Shown piece after piece: positions 26,236-35,141 of a DNA stretch of 64,000 bases. This DNA is from Micromonospora sp. C95. GTDB taxonomy: Bacteria; Actinomycetota; Actinomycetes; Mycobacteriales; Micromonosporaceae. Each line of letters begins with the position of its first letter. Positions within the stretch are counted from its first letter, which is position 1. Position numbers and translations under genes: made by a program. Below the pieces are notes generated by a model. The model was not told the DNA's origin. It saw only the letters and a program-made list of their open reading frames with translations, and did not search any database. The stretch lies in contig NZ_JAGPXT010000011.1 in assembly GCF_018070465.1 (NCBI RefSeq), forward strand, positions 1 through 64,000, given 5' to 3'.

Positions 26236-28992
26236 TCAGTCGGGCTTCGAGCGGGTCAGCTCCGCCAGGTGGCTGGTCAGCTCGGCGGTACCTCGGTGCC
26301 CCTTCTCCCGGTACGTCCGCAGTGCGAAGCTCAGCTCCGTCAGTGCCTGAGCGCGTTCGCGTCGGGCCAGGTGGGCGTGACCCAGTTCCTCGCGTGCCTC
26401 GGCCTCGATCAGCACGTCCCCGGCCAGCCGGGCCTGCTCGACAGCGCGTTGTCCCAGCCGTAGGGTCTCCTCCGGCTGCCCGGCGCGGCGGTGGGTCCGC
26501 GCCAGCCCGACCAGGATCTCCGCCATGTCCCGGGCCCCGCAGTGGGCCTCGGCGAGCGCCAACGCCGTCCGGTAGTGCTCCACCGCGCGGCCGAGCCGTC
26601 CGGCGAGCTGGTGGGCCTCGCCCAGGTTGCTGGCGACCAGGGCCCGTAGGTGACCGGCGTCGGGCAGGCCCCGGCTGCGCTCCTCGGCCTGGGTGAGCCG
26701 CCGGAGCGCCTCGGCGGGGCGCCCGGCGTTGTTCTCGATCGCCGCGAGGTTCAGCAGCGCCGTGGCCGCGCCGAGCCGGTCGCCCTCGGCGACCCGCAGC
26801 TCGTACGCCCGGGTGCAGTGACCGGCTGCCTCGTCGTGCCGGCCGAGCAGGCTGAGCGGGATCGCCAACCGGCCGCTGAGCATCGCCTCGCCCCGGGCGT
26901 CGCCGACCTGCCGCGCGGCCCGGACCCCGCGTGAGTACAGGTCGATCCAGCGGTCGCGTTGGTGGCGGCGGAACAGCCAGCCGTACATGGCCGCGGCGAT
27001 CTGCCAGGCGAGTTGCGGATGGTCCGCCTCGGCCCGCTCGACGGCCGTCACCAGGTTGTCGGCCTCCGCGTCCAGCCAGGCCAGCGCGGCCGGCAGGTCG
27101 GTGAAGCGTACGGGGGACCCGGCGGTGTCGAAGTTGGGCCGTTCCGCCGGGCGCAGCGCGCGGTCGGCCGCGGCGGCGGTGTCCCGGTAGAAGGTGAGCG
27201 CCCGCTCCAGTGCCGCCGACGCCGCGGCCGGGTCGGCCGCGGCCTGTTCGGCGGCGAACAGCCGGACCAGGTCGTGCATCTGGTGCCGGCCGTCGACGGA
27301 GCGCACCAGGTGGACGGCGGCCAACCGGCGGAGCAGGTCCCGGGTCTCGGCCGGTGGCAGCCCGGCCAGCGCCGCGCAGGCGTCGGTGCTGGGACGCTGC
27401 CCCGGGTGTACGCCGAGCAGGTGGAACATGGTGCGGCTCGGGCCGTCCAGCGCGGTGAGTGAGACCTGCAGGGCCGCGCGGACCGAGACGTCCTCCGCGG
27501 TCAGCAGGCCGATTCGGTCGCCCTCGGCGGCGAGCCGCCCGGCCAGGGCCACCCCGCCGCCGAACTCGCCGAGCCGCGCGGCGGCGATCCGCAGCGCCAG
27601 CGGCAGCCGGTCGCACAGTTCGGCGATCCGGCGCAGGTCAGCCGGCTCGTCCCGCGCGGCGGGAGTGAGTCCCTGCCGGAGGAGATCCTGTGCGTCGGAT
27701 TCGGTGAGCGGGGCGAGTACGACCTGGGTGGCGCCGTGGGTGGCGACCAGACCGTCGAGGCGACGCCGACTCGTGATCAGCACGAGGTTGTCGCCGGCGC
27801 CGGGCAGCAACGGGCGGACCTGGTGTGAGGAGGCGGCGTTGTCCAGCAGGATCAGCACCGGCTGGCCGGCCAGTTCGGAGCGGTAGCGGGCGGCCCGCTC
27901 GTCGAGGTCGGCGGGAATGGCGTCGCCGGGCACGCCGAGGGCACGCAGGAACCGCTCCAGCACCGTGGCGGGGGCGACCGGCTCGCCGGTGCCGCGCAGG
28001 TCGGCGTACAGGTGGGCGGCGGGCCGGTGGTGCAGCCGGGCGTGCGCGAGCCGCAGGGCGAGCGCGGTCTTGCCGACCCCGGCGGGACCGACGAGCGCGA
28101 CGGTACGGGTGCCGGTGCGCACGGCGGCGTCGAGGTGGGTCAGCTCGGCCCGCCGCCCGACGAAGCCGCCCGGCTCCGCGGGCAGTTCGGCCGGTCCCGG
28201 CGGGAGCGTCGGGGTGGCGGCGGGCGGCGATCCGTCCGGTTCGACGGCGCGTAGCAGGGTGAGGTGCAGTTGCCGCAATTCGTCACTCGGGTCGGCGCCC
28301 AGTTCGGCGGCGAGCCAGCGCCGGTGCTGCTCGTATGCCCGCAGTGCGTCGCCGGGGCGGTGGCTGGCGGCGAGGGCCCGCATGAGCGACAGGGTGAAGC
28401 GTTCCCGGCTGGGATGCTGCGTGGCGAGCGGGCCCAGCCGTTCGACGAGCACGCCGGTGTCGGCGTCCGTGTTCAGTTCGGCCTCGAAGAGCTGCTCCAG
28501 GGCGGTCAACCGGGCATCCTCGAGCGACTCGACCTCGGGTGGTGGCGGTTGGCGGGGCAGCCACCCGCCGAAGGCCGGCCCGCGCCACAGGGCGACGGCT
28601 TCGCGCAGCAGGTCTCGCCGCTGCGGCCAGTCGAGCGCCCCGTCGGTCGTGCAGCCGCGGGCCACCAGCAGCCGGAACCGGTGCACGTCGACGGTGGTGG
28701 GATCGAGCAGCATCCGGTAGCCGCTGCCGTCGGTCAGGATGGTCAGCTGCTCGTCGCCGATGCCGGCGGCGGTCAGGGCGGTGCGCAGCTCGGACACCCG
28801 CGAGTGCACCATGGCGCGGGCGGTGCGCGGTGCTCGGGCGGACCACAGCAGGTCGACGAGTTCACTTGTCGACACGAGGGTGTTGGCGCGCAGCGCGAGT
28901 ATCCCGAGCAGGAGGCGGTGCAGCCGGCGACCGACGGCGACGGGCCGCTCGTGGTGCCGGATCTCGACGGGACCGAGCAGGTGTAGCTCCAA
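26236..28992 (-). CDS. AfsR/SARP-type regulator (BTAD, NB-ARC, TPR)
   Basis: A 918-aa STAND-type regulator. Residues 1-95 form an OmpR-like winged helix (LHLLGPVEIRHHERPVAVG), about 100-250 a BTAD domain, and about 275-560 an NB-ARC ATPase with P-loop GPAGVGKT at 302-309 and Walker B VLILLDNA. A helical and TPR-like region fills the rest. The TTG start is preferred because SARP proteins begin at this point and AGAGGA stands five bases before it; an ATG 28 codons upstream is an alternative. Relatives such as AfsR activate antibiotic clusters, but no biosynthetic cluster is in this window. Confidence 0.88.
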   Translation of the reverse strand: MELHLLGPVEIRHHERPVAVGRRLHRLLLGILALRANTLVSTSELVDLLWSARAPRTARAMVHSRVSELRTALTAAGIGDEQLTILTDGSGYRMLLDPTTVDVHRFRLLVARGCTTDGALDWPQRRDLLREAVALWRGPAFGGWLPRQPPPPEVESLEDARLTALEQLFEAELNTDADTGVLVERLGPLATQHPSRERFTLSLMRALAASHRPGDALRAYEQHRRWLAAELGADPSDELRQLHLTLLRAVEPDGSPPAATPTLPPGPAELPAEPGGFVGRRAELTHLDAAVRTGTRTVALVGPAGVGKTALALRLAHARLHHRPAAHLYADLRGTGEPVAPATVLERFLRALGVPGDAIPADLDERAARYRSELAGQPVLILLDNAASSHQVRPLLPGAGDNLVLITSRRRLDGLVATHGATQVVLAPLTESDAQDLLRQGLTPAARDEPADLRRIAELCDRLPLALRIAAARLGEFGGGVALAGRLAAEGDRIGLLTAEDVSVRAALQVSLTALDGPSRTMFHLLGVHPGQRPSTDACAALAGLPPAETRDLLRRLAAVHLVRSVDGRHQMHDLVRLFAAEQAAADPAAASAALERALTFYRDTAAAADRALRPAERPNFDTAGSPVRFTDLPAALAWLDAEADNLVTAVERAEADHPQLAWQIAAAMYGWLFRRHQRDRWIDLYSRGVRAARQVGDARGEAMLSGRLAIPLSLLGRHDEAAGHCTRAYELRVAEGDRLGAATALLNLAAIENNAGRPAEALRRLTQAEERSRGLPDAGHLRALVASNLGEAHQLAGRLGRAVEHYRTALALAEAHCGARDMAEILVGLARTHRRAGQPEETLRLGQRAVEQARLAGDVLIEAEAREELGHAHLARRERAQALTELSFALRTYREKGHRGTAELTSHLAELTRSKPD

Positions 28993-29456
28993 GGACGTCC
29001 TCTGTGGCGCGGCGAACGGGACTCGCCGCGAGTGTAGGACCAGTCGGAAACGCGGCTGCCGGGACACCGCGAACATGGGCGAACGCCACCGGTGCCGGGC
29101 GAGACGTCCGGCACCGGCGGGGCCGGCCTGCGCCGGGCCGGCCCCGCGCCGAGTTGTCGGCGAAGGACGCTGCGGGCGGACCTGTGGGGCCCGCCTGCCC
29201 CCGAATGGCCCTTCGCCGTGTGTGCGGTCGTGACGGTGCCTCGCGCGGGAGGACACCGGCCGGTGGGCGGGTCGCGACGCCGTCGGCCGTCGCCGTCGGC
29301 CTGCGTCCCGTCACCGAAGTCGCCGCACGTCCACCAGCCAGCATCACCGCTGGACCTTCCCGTTCCCTTCCCGCTCGGCTCCGAGCTGCGGTTTCGCCGG
29401 GCGGCCACCGGCTGCGGGCCGGCCACGTCGGGGCGGTTGTTGTCGGCGGTACGGAC
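28993..29456. other. Long intergenic region between the AfsR-like gene and polA
   Basis: No convincing gene. It carries two adjacent hairpins: a 10-bp stem (CCGGTGCCGG, arms 29089-29098 and 29108-29117) and a 12-bp stem (GCGGGGCCGGCC, arms 29117-29128 and 29136-29147). They may insulate the divergent promoters or form a leader of the AfsR-like transcript. Confidence 0.5.
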
Positions 29457-29462
29457 TAGAGT
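29457..29462 (+). promoter_or_regulatory. -10 element of a leaderless promoter (polA)
   Basis: TAGAGT ends seven bases before the GTG start of polA; no ribosome site is visible. Confidence 0.55.
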
Positions 29463-29469
29463 CGCAGCC

Positions 29470-32169
29470 GTGACAGCTACGACCCCGCGCCTGCTTCTCG
29501 TCGACGGACACTCCCTGGCCTACCGGGCGTTCTTCGCCCTGCCGGTGGAGAACTTCTCCACCACGACGGGGCAGCCGACAAACGCGGTCTACGGCTTCAC
29601 CTCAATGTTGATCAACGTGTTGCGCGACGAGCAGCCGACCCACATCGTCGTCGCCTTCGACGTGTCCCGCCGGTCCTTCCGCACCGAGAAGTACGCGGAG
29701 TACAAGGCGGGCCGCAGTGAGACCCCGACCGACTTCAAGGGCCAGGTCAGCCTGGTGAAGGAGGTCCTGGCGGCGCTGCGGGTGCCGGTGGTGGAGAAGG
29801 AGGGCTACGAGGCCGACGACGTCATCGCCACCCTGGCCTGCCAGGCCCGTGACCAGGGCATGCCGGTGCTGATCTGCACCGGCGACCGGGACGCCTTCCA
29901 GCTCGTCGACGAGCAGATCACCGTGCTCTACCCGCGCAAGGGCGTCTCCGACCTGGCGCGGATGGACCCGGCGGCGGTCGAGACGAAGTACGGCGTGTCC
30001 CCCGGCCGCTACCGCGACCTGGCCGCCCTGGTCGGCGAGACCAGCGACAACCTGCCCGGCATCCCCGGCGTCGGGCCGAAGACCGCGGCGAAGTGGATCA
30101 ACACCTACGGCGGGGTGGAGGGCGTCATCGCCCGGGCCGACGAGATCAAGGGCAAGGCGGGGGACAGTCTCCGCGAACGGCTCGCCGACGTGATCCGCAA
30201 CTACGAGATCAACCAGCTGGTCGCCGACCTGGAGCTGCCGGTGCGCCCCGAGGACGCCCGCTGGCAGGGATGGGACCGGGAGGCGGTGCACCAGGTCTTC
30301 GACACCCTGCAGTTCCGCATCCTGCGCGACCGTCTCTACCAGTACCTGGAGGCGGTCGAGCCGGAGGCGGAGTCGGGCTTCGACCTGACCGGTGAGGTGC
30401 TGGCCGCGCCCGCGGCGCTGGTGGGTTGGCTGGCGACGCACGCACCGGCCGGCACCGGGGTCGGCGTCGCGGTCAAGCTCGACACCGGGCCGAACCGCCG
30501 ACACACCGCCACCGTCACCGGGATGGCGCTGGCCACCGCCGACGGTGCGGCGGCCTGGTTCGACCCGGCTCAGCTGGAAGCCGCCGACGAGGCGGCGCTG
30601 GCGGCGTGGCTGGCCGACGAGACCCGGCCCAAGGTGCTGCACGACAGCAAGCCGGCCGTGCTCGCCTTCGCCGCGCACGGCTGGGCACTGGCCGGCATCG
30701 CCCGTGACACGCAGATCGCCGCGTACCTGGCCCGCCCCGACCAGCGATCCTACGACCTGACCGACCTGGCACTGCGCTACCTGCACCGGGAGCTGCGGGT
30801 CGACGCACCGGAGTCCGGCCAGCTGACCCTCGACGGGCTTGGCGACAACAGTGAGGCCGAGCAGAACCTCATGCTGCACGCCCGCGCCACCCTCGACCTG
30901 GCCGACGCGATCGACGCGGAGCTGTCCCGCGACGGGGAGCAGTCGGCCCGGCTGATGGCCGGGGTGGAGCTGCCGCTGATGCGGGTGCTGGCGCAGTTGG
31001 AGCGCACCGGCATCGCCGCGGACACCGACTACCTGACGGAACTGGAGGCGCACTTCGCCGCCGAGGTGAAGGCCGCCGCGCAGGGCGCGTACGAGGCGGT
31101 CGGGCGGGAGTTCAACCTCGGCTCGCCCAAGCAGCTGCAGGAGATCCTCTTCGGCGAGCTGAACCTGCCCAAGACCAAGCGGATCAAGACGGGTTACACC
31201 ACCGACGCCGACGCGTTGCAGTGGCTCTACGCGCAGAACCCGCATCCGGTGCTGGCCCACCTGCTGCGGCACCGCGACGTGGCCAAGCTCAAGTCGACGG
31301 TGGACGGGCTGCTCAAGTCCGTCTCCGACGACGGGCGCATCCACACCACCTTCAACCAGACGGTGGCCGCCACCGGCCGGCTCTCCTCCACCGAGCCCAA
31401 CCTGCAGAACATCCCCATCCGCACGGAGGAGGGGCGACGGATCCGCCGCGCCTTCGTGGTGGGCGAGGGCTTCGAGTGCCTGCTGACCGCCGACTACAGC
31501 CAGATCGAAATGCGGATCATGGCGCACCTCTCGGCCGACGACGCGTTGATCCAGGCGTTCAACTCCGGCGCCGACTTCCACGCCGCGACGGCCTCGTCGG
31601 TCTTCACCGTGCCGCTGGCCGAGGTCACCCCGGACCAGCGACGCAAGATCAAGGCGATGAACTACGGCCTGGCGTACGGGCTCAGCGCCTTCGGCCTGTC
31701 CCAGCAGCTCGGCATCAGCGCCGAGGAGGCGCGCGGGTTGATGGAGAACTACTTCGCCGGCTTCGGCGGTGTGCGGGACTACCTCCAGGAGGTGGTCGCC
31801 CGGGCCCGCCAGGACGGCTACACCTCCACCATCCTCGGCCGCCGGCGTTACCTGCCCGACCTGGTCAGCGACAACCGGCAGCGGCGGGAGATGGCCGAGC
31901 GGATGGCGCTCAACGCCCCCATCCAGGGTTCCGCGGCGGACATCATCAAGGTCGCCATGCTGCACGTCGACACCGCCCTGCGCGACGCCGGGCTGCGCTC
32001 CCGGATGCTGCTGCAGGTGCACGACGAGTTGGTCTTCGAGGTGGCACCGGGCGAACGGGCGGCGCTTGAGGAACTGGTCCGTCGCGAGATGGGTGGGGCG
32101 TACCCGCTGTCGGTGCCGCTGGAGGTGTCGGTGGGCGACGGCCGCGACTGGAACAGCGCCGACCACTGA
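29470..32169 (+). CDS. polA: DNA polymerase I
   Basis: An 899-aa repair and Okazaki-fragment polymerase. Residues 1-300 are the 5'-3' exonuclease/FEN domain (LLLVDGHSLAYRAFFAL, EADDVIATLA, CTGDRDAFQLV, GIPGVGPKTA). The middle domain lacks the DxE metal ligands of a proofreading exonuclease, as is usual in actinobacteria. The polymerase domain shows GRLSSTEPNLQNIP, motif A DYSQIEMRIMAHLS, motif B RRKIKAMNYGLAYG and motif C QVHDELVFE. The GTG start is set by homology and by the -10 seven bases upstream. Confidence 0.97.
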   Translation: MTATTPRLLLVDGHSLAYRAFFALPVENFSTTTGQPTNAVYGFTSMLINVLRDEQPTHIVVAFDVSRRSFRTEKYAEYKAGRSETPTDFKGQVSLVKEVLAALRVPVVEKEGYEADDVIATLACQARDQGMPVLICTGDRDAFQLVDEQITVLYPRKGVSDLARMDPAAVETKYGVSPGRYRDLAALVGETSDNLPGIPGVGPKTAAKWINTYGGVEGVIARADEIKGKAGDSLRERLADVIRNYEINQLVADLELPVRPEDARWQGWDREAVHQVFDTLQFRILRDRLYQYLEAVEPEAESGFDLTGEVLAAPAALVGWLATHAPAGTGVGVAVKLDTGPNRRHTATVTGMALATADGAAAWFDPAQLEAADEAALAAWLADETRPKVLHDSKPAVLAFAAHGWALAGIARDTQIAAYLARPDQRSYDLTDLALRYLHRELRVDAPESGQLTLDGLGDNSEAEQNLMLHARATLDLADAIDAELSRDGEQSARLMAGVELPLMRVLAQLERTGIAADTDYLTELEAHFAAEVKAAAQGAYEAVGREFNLGSPKQLQEILFGELNLPKTKRIKTGYTTDADALQWLYAQNPHPVLAHLLRHRDVAKLKSTVDGLLKSVSDDGRIHTTFNQTVAATGRLSSTEPNLQNIPIRTEEGRRIRRAFVVGEGFECLLTADYSQIEMRIMAHLSADDALIQAFNSGADFHAATASSVFTVPLAEVTPDQRRKIKAMNYGLAYGLSAFGLSQQLGISAEEARGLMENYFAGFGGVRDYLQEVVARARQDGYTSTILGRRRYLPDLVSDNRQRREMAERMALNAPIQGSAADIIKVAMLHVDTALRDAGLRSRMLLQVHDELVFEVAPGERAALEELVRREMGGAYPLSVPLEVSVGDGRDWNSADH

Positions 32170-32189
32170 GCCGGCCTTGGAAGGCCTTC

Positions 32190-32251
32190 CGGGGCAGCCC
32201 GACCCGCTCCGGGCGGTCAGGCTTGATCCCTGCGCGGGTCGGGCTGCCCCG
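32190..32251 (+). terminator. polA terminator
   Basis: An 18-bp perfect inverted repeat (CGGGGCAGCCCGACCCGC and its complement) encloses a 26-base loop, starting 20 bases after the polA stop. Confidence 0.75.
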
Positions 32252-32336
32252 AAACCCTGACGTGGTCACCGAACGCGTGCCGGTCACGGTCCCGCGGGCG
32301 AACCGTGCGCTGATGTCAGCAGTTTCGGGGGAGCTC

Positions 32337-32421
32337 CTGCCTCGCGGGGCCGGCTGACCCAGCAACTTCGCCGAAGTTGCTGCCTCGCGGGTCGGTTGAC
32401 CCAGCAACTTCGCCGAAGTTG
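32337..32421. repeat. Tandem repeat of a palindrome-containing unit
   Basis: Two adjacent near-identical units (43 and 42 bp) each end in CAACTTCGCCGAAGTTG, an 8+1+8 palindrome. The first copy extends to a 21-bp palindrome at 32361-32381. They lie in the 306-bp non-coding gap between polA and the DUF3140 gene, which otherwise holds only the polA terminator. Confidence 0.8.
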
Positions 32422-32475
32422 TCGCCTGCTGGTGCGCGGGCGTGGTGGTGGGTGGGGTGCGCGGGGTCTTGGGTC

Positions 32476-32904
32476 TCAGCGGGCGGGGCCTCGGCGGGAC
32501 TTGGGTGGGGTGCCGTGCCGGTCGAGGGCCTTGCGGGAGGGGCCGCCGGGCGGCGGCAGCGGTGCCTTGACCGGGTCGTGACCCCAGTTCATCAGCGAGT
32601 ACCGCCACCGGGTGTCGCGCACGTCACCGCTGGGCCGCTGGGCCATGTGCCGCCGGACGTACCCGACGACCTTGCGCATGTGCTTGTAGTCGGCCTCGGT
32701 CAGCTGGCCACGCTTGCGGCGCAACAGGTCGATGATCCTTCGGCCGGACTCGTGGCCGACCGTCTCGCCGCCGCTGCCCTTCCGCCGCCAGCCGACATGC
32801 TTGGACTCGTCGGTGTCCAGCCACGTGGACAGCTCGCCGGGCTTCATGTTCACCGCCTCGGTGAACTCCCGGTAGGTCTGGTCCGGCTCGTCACGACGGC
32901 TCAC
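32476..32904 (-). CDS. DUF3140 family protein
   Basis: A 142-aa protein matching the DUF3140 pattern I know: an N-terminal FTEAVNM...ELSTWLDTDESK block, SGGETVGHESGRRIIDLL, and ADYKHMRKVVGYVRRHMAQRP followed by TRWRYSLMNWGHDP; the last three are the family core. A Pro/Arg/Lys-rich basic tail follows. The family is described as putative DNA-binding, without a proven function. Its start overlaps the stop of the upstream DUF2945 gene by 14 bases, so the two are translationally coupled. Confidence 0.85.
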   Translation of the reverse strand: MSRRDEPDQTYREFTEAVNMKPGELSTWLDTDESKHVGWRRKGSGGETVGHESGRRIIDLLRRKRGQLTEADYKHMRKVVGYVRRHMAQRPSGDVRDTRWRYSLMNWGHDPVKAPLPPPGGPSRKALDRHGTPPKSRRGPAR

Positions 32905-33109
32905 GGCGCAACACCTCCGGGCGGTGGGCCACGTCCCGGCCCGAGTCGTCGTTGCGGATGCGGTACTGCGGCTGCTCCGGTGTCGCGTTCACGGCGTGCC
33001 CGCGTACGTGGGTGCGTTCGGTCAGCTTCTCCTTGACCACACCGTGGGCCCGGCCGCTGTGGCTGGCCCAGGAGACGTGGTCGCCTTCGTGGAAGTCCTG
33101 GTCGGCCAT
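32891..33109 (-). CDS. DUF2945 (HVA1/Tudor-like) family protein
   Basis: A 72-aa protein with the family layout FHEGDHVSWASHSGRAHGVV, KLTERTHVRGHAVNATPEQPQY (seen in two parts) and a C-terminal DVAHRPEVL. The fold is a small Tudor/SH3-like barrel; fungal and bacterial members are called hypervirulence-associated without a known mechanism. It heads a two-gene operon with DUF3140. An in-frame ATG at 33246 of a separate 42-codon reading upstream was not accepted as a gene. Confidence 0.85.
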   Translation of the reverse strand: MADQDFHEGDHVSWASHSGRAHGVVKEKLTERTHVRGHAVNATPEQPQYRIRNDDSGRDVAHRPEVLRREPS

Positions 33110-33338
33110 GCCGCCCGGTTACCCGGGCACCTCCGGTGAAAACGCCGCCGCCGTGCTCCGACGTGCCGAAGGCCGGCGGCCGGGCAGGGCGGCGGCGCCG
33201 GCACCGGCGACGATCCGCCCGAGGCGCCTGGTGGTGATTCCTCTCATGGGCCCGGACGGTAGGGAGCACGGGTGAACTGAAGGAGACCTGACGGTGGCGC
33301 CCGTCGGGCGTCCGGTGGCCGGTCTGCCCGGTGGTCAG

Positions 33339-33941
33339 CTACGTGGTGAGGTCGCGGACCGAAAGTTTGATCTCGAACGGTTCGGTCAGCTCGATCAGCT
33401 CGGCGCTGTCGGCGACGAGTTCGTACTGTCGCTCCCCGCCCGGCCCGATCCGGTCGCCGAGGCGGTACGCGTACACGTGCACCGGATCCTGTTCGATGCG
33501 CCAGTAGTAGGGGATGCCGGCGGCGGCGTACTCGCCCGGCTTGGCGAACCGGTCGACCCGGCGGGTACCCGGCGAGACGACCTCGACGGCCAGCACGACG
33601 TCCGCCGGCCGCAGCCGGGAGCGGTCCGACGGCAGCCCGGCGCGGCAGAGCAGCACGTCCGGTTGTCGGCTGGTGTTGTGGCTGAGCCCGACGCCGACCG
33701 CCTGGGCGGCGCGCAGGTGGTCGGGAGCGTGAGCGCGGAGCCACAGCCATACCAGGCTGGAGATGTCCTGATGGCCCAGGGTGGGGGAGGGTGTCACGTG
33801 GATGACTCCGTCGACGAGTTCGACGCGGGGGGCGTCGTCCGGCAGGGCGAGCAGGTCCTCCAGCGTGTAGTCCGCACGCTGCTGCCGCATCGGATCCGGA
33901 CACCAGGGGCCAGGTGATGTCGGGATGGGCTCGGCGCTCAT
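33339..33941 (-). CDS. Uma2-family (PD-(D/E)XK-like) putative endonuclease
   Basis: A 200-aa protein of the Uma2/DUF820 family. The visible pattern is RVELVDGVIHVTPSPTLGHQDI near the N-terminus (quoted parts VELVDGVIHVTPSP and GHQDI), then RQPDVLLC, DVVLAVEVVSPGTRRVDRFAK and YAAAGIPYYWRIE. The Asp of QPDV, the Glu of AVEV and the downstream Lys give the nuclease-like core. The family is very common and its biological role is unknown. A leaderless -10 precedes the ATG. Confidence 0.9.
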   Translation of the reverse strand: MSAEPIPTSPGPWCPDPMRQQRADYTLEDLLALPDDAPRVELVDGVIHVTPSPTLGHQDISSLVWLWLRAHAPDHLRAAQAVGVGLSHNTSRQPDVLLCRAGLPSDRSRLRPADVVLAVEVVSPGTRRVDRFAKPGEYAAAGIPYYWRIEQDPVHVYAYRLGDRIGPGGERQYELVADSAELIELTEPFEIKLSVRDLTT

Positions 33942-33947
33942 GTGCTG

Positions 33948-33953
33948 AGCGTA
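33948..33953 (-). promoter_or_regulatory. -10 element of a leaderless promoter (Uma2 gene)
   Basis: On the minus strand TACGCT ends six bases before the ATG; no ribosome site is present. It gives the gene its own promoter in the 76-bp gap after the methyltransferase. Confidence 0.55.
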
Positions 33954-34017
33954 ACGCCAGCCGGGGACGGCGGCGTCGCACTGGCTGTCCGGCACGGCGC
34001 CGTCGGGGACAGCCGGC

Positions 34018-34824
34018 TCAGCGGGCCGGTTTCTCGGCGACGAAGATGGCGGTGCCGGGGAAGAGTCGGCCGCGCAGCGGGCTCCACTGCCCCCAGATCC
34101 CCTCGTGTCCCTCCGGCCACTGCGGTTCCACCAGGTCCAGCAGTCGGAATCCGGCGCCCACCAGCTCGCGTACCCGGTCGCCGAGGGTGCGGTGCTGCTC
34201 GACGTAGCTGGCCCGGCCGTGTTCGTCCTGCTCCACGTACGGCCGGGTGTCGAAGTACGAGTGCACGGCGGTCAGCCCGCTCTCGCCGGGATCGTCGAGG
34301 AAGATCCAGCGCATCGGGTGGGTGACCGAGAAGACCCATCGGCCGCCGGGGCGCAGCACCCGGTGCACCTGACGCATCAGCGCCGCCGAGTCCTCGACGA
34401 ACGGGACCGCGCCGAACGCCGTACAGGCGATGTCGAAGGTCTGGTCGGCGAAGGGCAACGCGAGCGCGTCGGCCTGGGCCAGCGGTACGCGTACCCCGCT
34501 GCGGGTGTTGGCCTGGGCCGCGTGCCGCAACATGCCGGCGGAGAGGTCCACCGCGACCGGGCGGGCGCCCTGGGCGGCCAGCCAGCGGGAGCAGGACGCG
34601 GCGCCGCAGCCCACCTCCAGCACCCGCCGCCCGGACACGTCGCCGAGCAGCCGGGCGTCGGCCTCGCGCAGTCCCTCCGGGCACCAGACGAAGTCCACGT
34701 CGCCCAGGAAGTCGCCGTGTTCGGCCTGGTACGCGTCGGCGTCGGCGTCCCACCACCGTCGGTTGGCGCTGCGGGCCTCGGCGTCACCCACCCGGCGCCG
34801 GGTCACCCGGTCGTCGTCGTTCAC
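34018..34824 (-). CDS. Class I SAM-dependent methyltransferase
   Basis: A 268-aa Rossmann-fold methyltransferase. Motif I is VLEVGCGAASCSRWL, followed by the acidic AVDLSAGML, the ADALALPF loop, FDIACTAFGAVPFV and the post-core VLRPGGRWVFSVTHP. This is the Methyltransf_11/UbiE-like type; the substrate cannot be inferred. The GTG start is supported by a -10 element six bases before it. Confidence 0.9.
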   Translation of the reverse strand: MNDDDRVTRRRVGDAEARSANRRWWDADADAYQAEHGDFLGDVDFVWCPEGLREADARLLGDVSGRRVLEVGCGAASCSRWLAAQGARPVAVDLSAGMLRHAAQANTRSGVRVPLAQADALALPFADQTFDIACTAFGAVPFVEDSAALMRQVHRVLRPGGRWVFSVTHPMRWIFLDDPGESGLTAVHSYFDTRPYVEQDEHGRASYVEQHRTLGDRVRELVGAGFRLLDLVEPQWPEGHEGIWGQWSPLRGRLFPGTAIFVAEKPAR

Positions 34825-34830
34825 CAGGCC

Positions 34831-34836
34831 ACGCTA
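34831..34836 (-). promoter_or_regulatory. -10 element of a leaderless promoter (methyltransferase)
   Basis: TAGCGT on the minus strand ends six bases before the GTG start. Confidence 0.55.
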
Positions 34837-34932
34837 GGCCCTCACGGTGGGGTGGCGGGCGGCGGGCCGGTGCGGTGTCTGGTCGAAATCTCCGCTTTGG
34901 CGGCTGGTGCGCCGACGAGTAGCCGGGAGGGC

Positions 34933-35141
34933 TTGCACGCTGTGGTAATGCAGCAGGTAGGGTAGACGATGCGCTCGCGGATCGTGTGCCTCGGCAGGGA
35001 GCAGGTGCGCGGTCGACGGAGTCACATCAAGATGTCGTTCAGCGATTTCCAGGTGGGCCCGCCGACAAATCCGTTGGCGCGCACAGGTCACCGCGACACC
35101 AGCCTGCTGTGACACACCATCCGACCGGAGCAACCGCCCAC
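34933..35141 (+). promoter_or_regulatory. rpsA promoter and long 5' leader
   Basis: TTGCAC (34933-34938), a 19-base spacer and TAGGGT (34958-34963) form a good housekeeping promoter. Transcription from about 34970 would leave a leader of some 170 bases with no gene and no strong ribosome site near the ATG. E. coli rpsA is known to be autoregulated through its leader; a similar role is possible here. Confidence 0.6.

Noticed and set aside
29602..32166. 854-codon open frame antisense to polA
   Set aside because: Same GC-bias shadow; repeated V/G/D/H-rich composition without any domain.
26236..32169. Secondary-metabolite gene cluster around the AfsR-like regulator
   Set aside because: Neighbours are a liv operon and polA; no synthase, synthetase or tailoring set is present.
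32337..32421. CRISPR array
   Set aside because: Only two abutting units without unique spacers; they are palindromic tandem repeats.
33118..33246. 42-codon reading on the minus strand upstream of DUF2945 (MRGITTRRLG start)
   Set aside because: No ribosome site, no recognisable family, and composition like neighbouring non-coding DNA.
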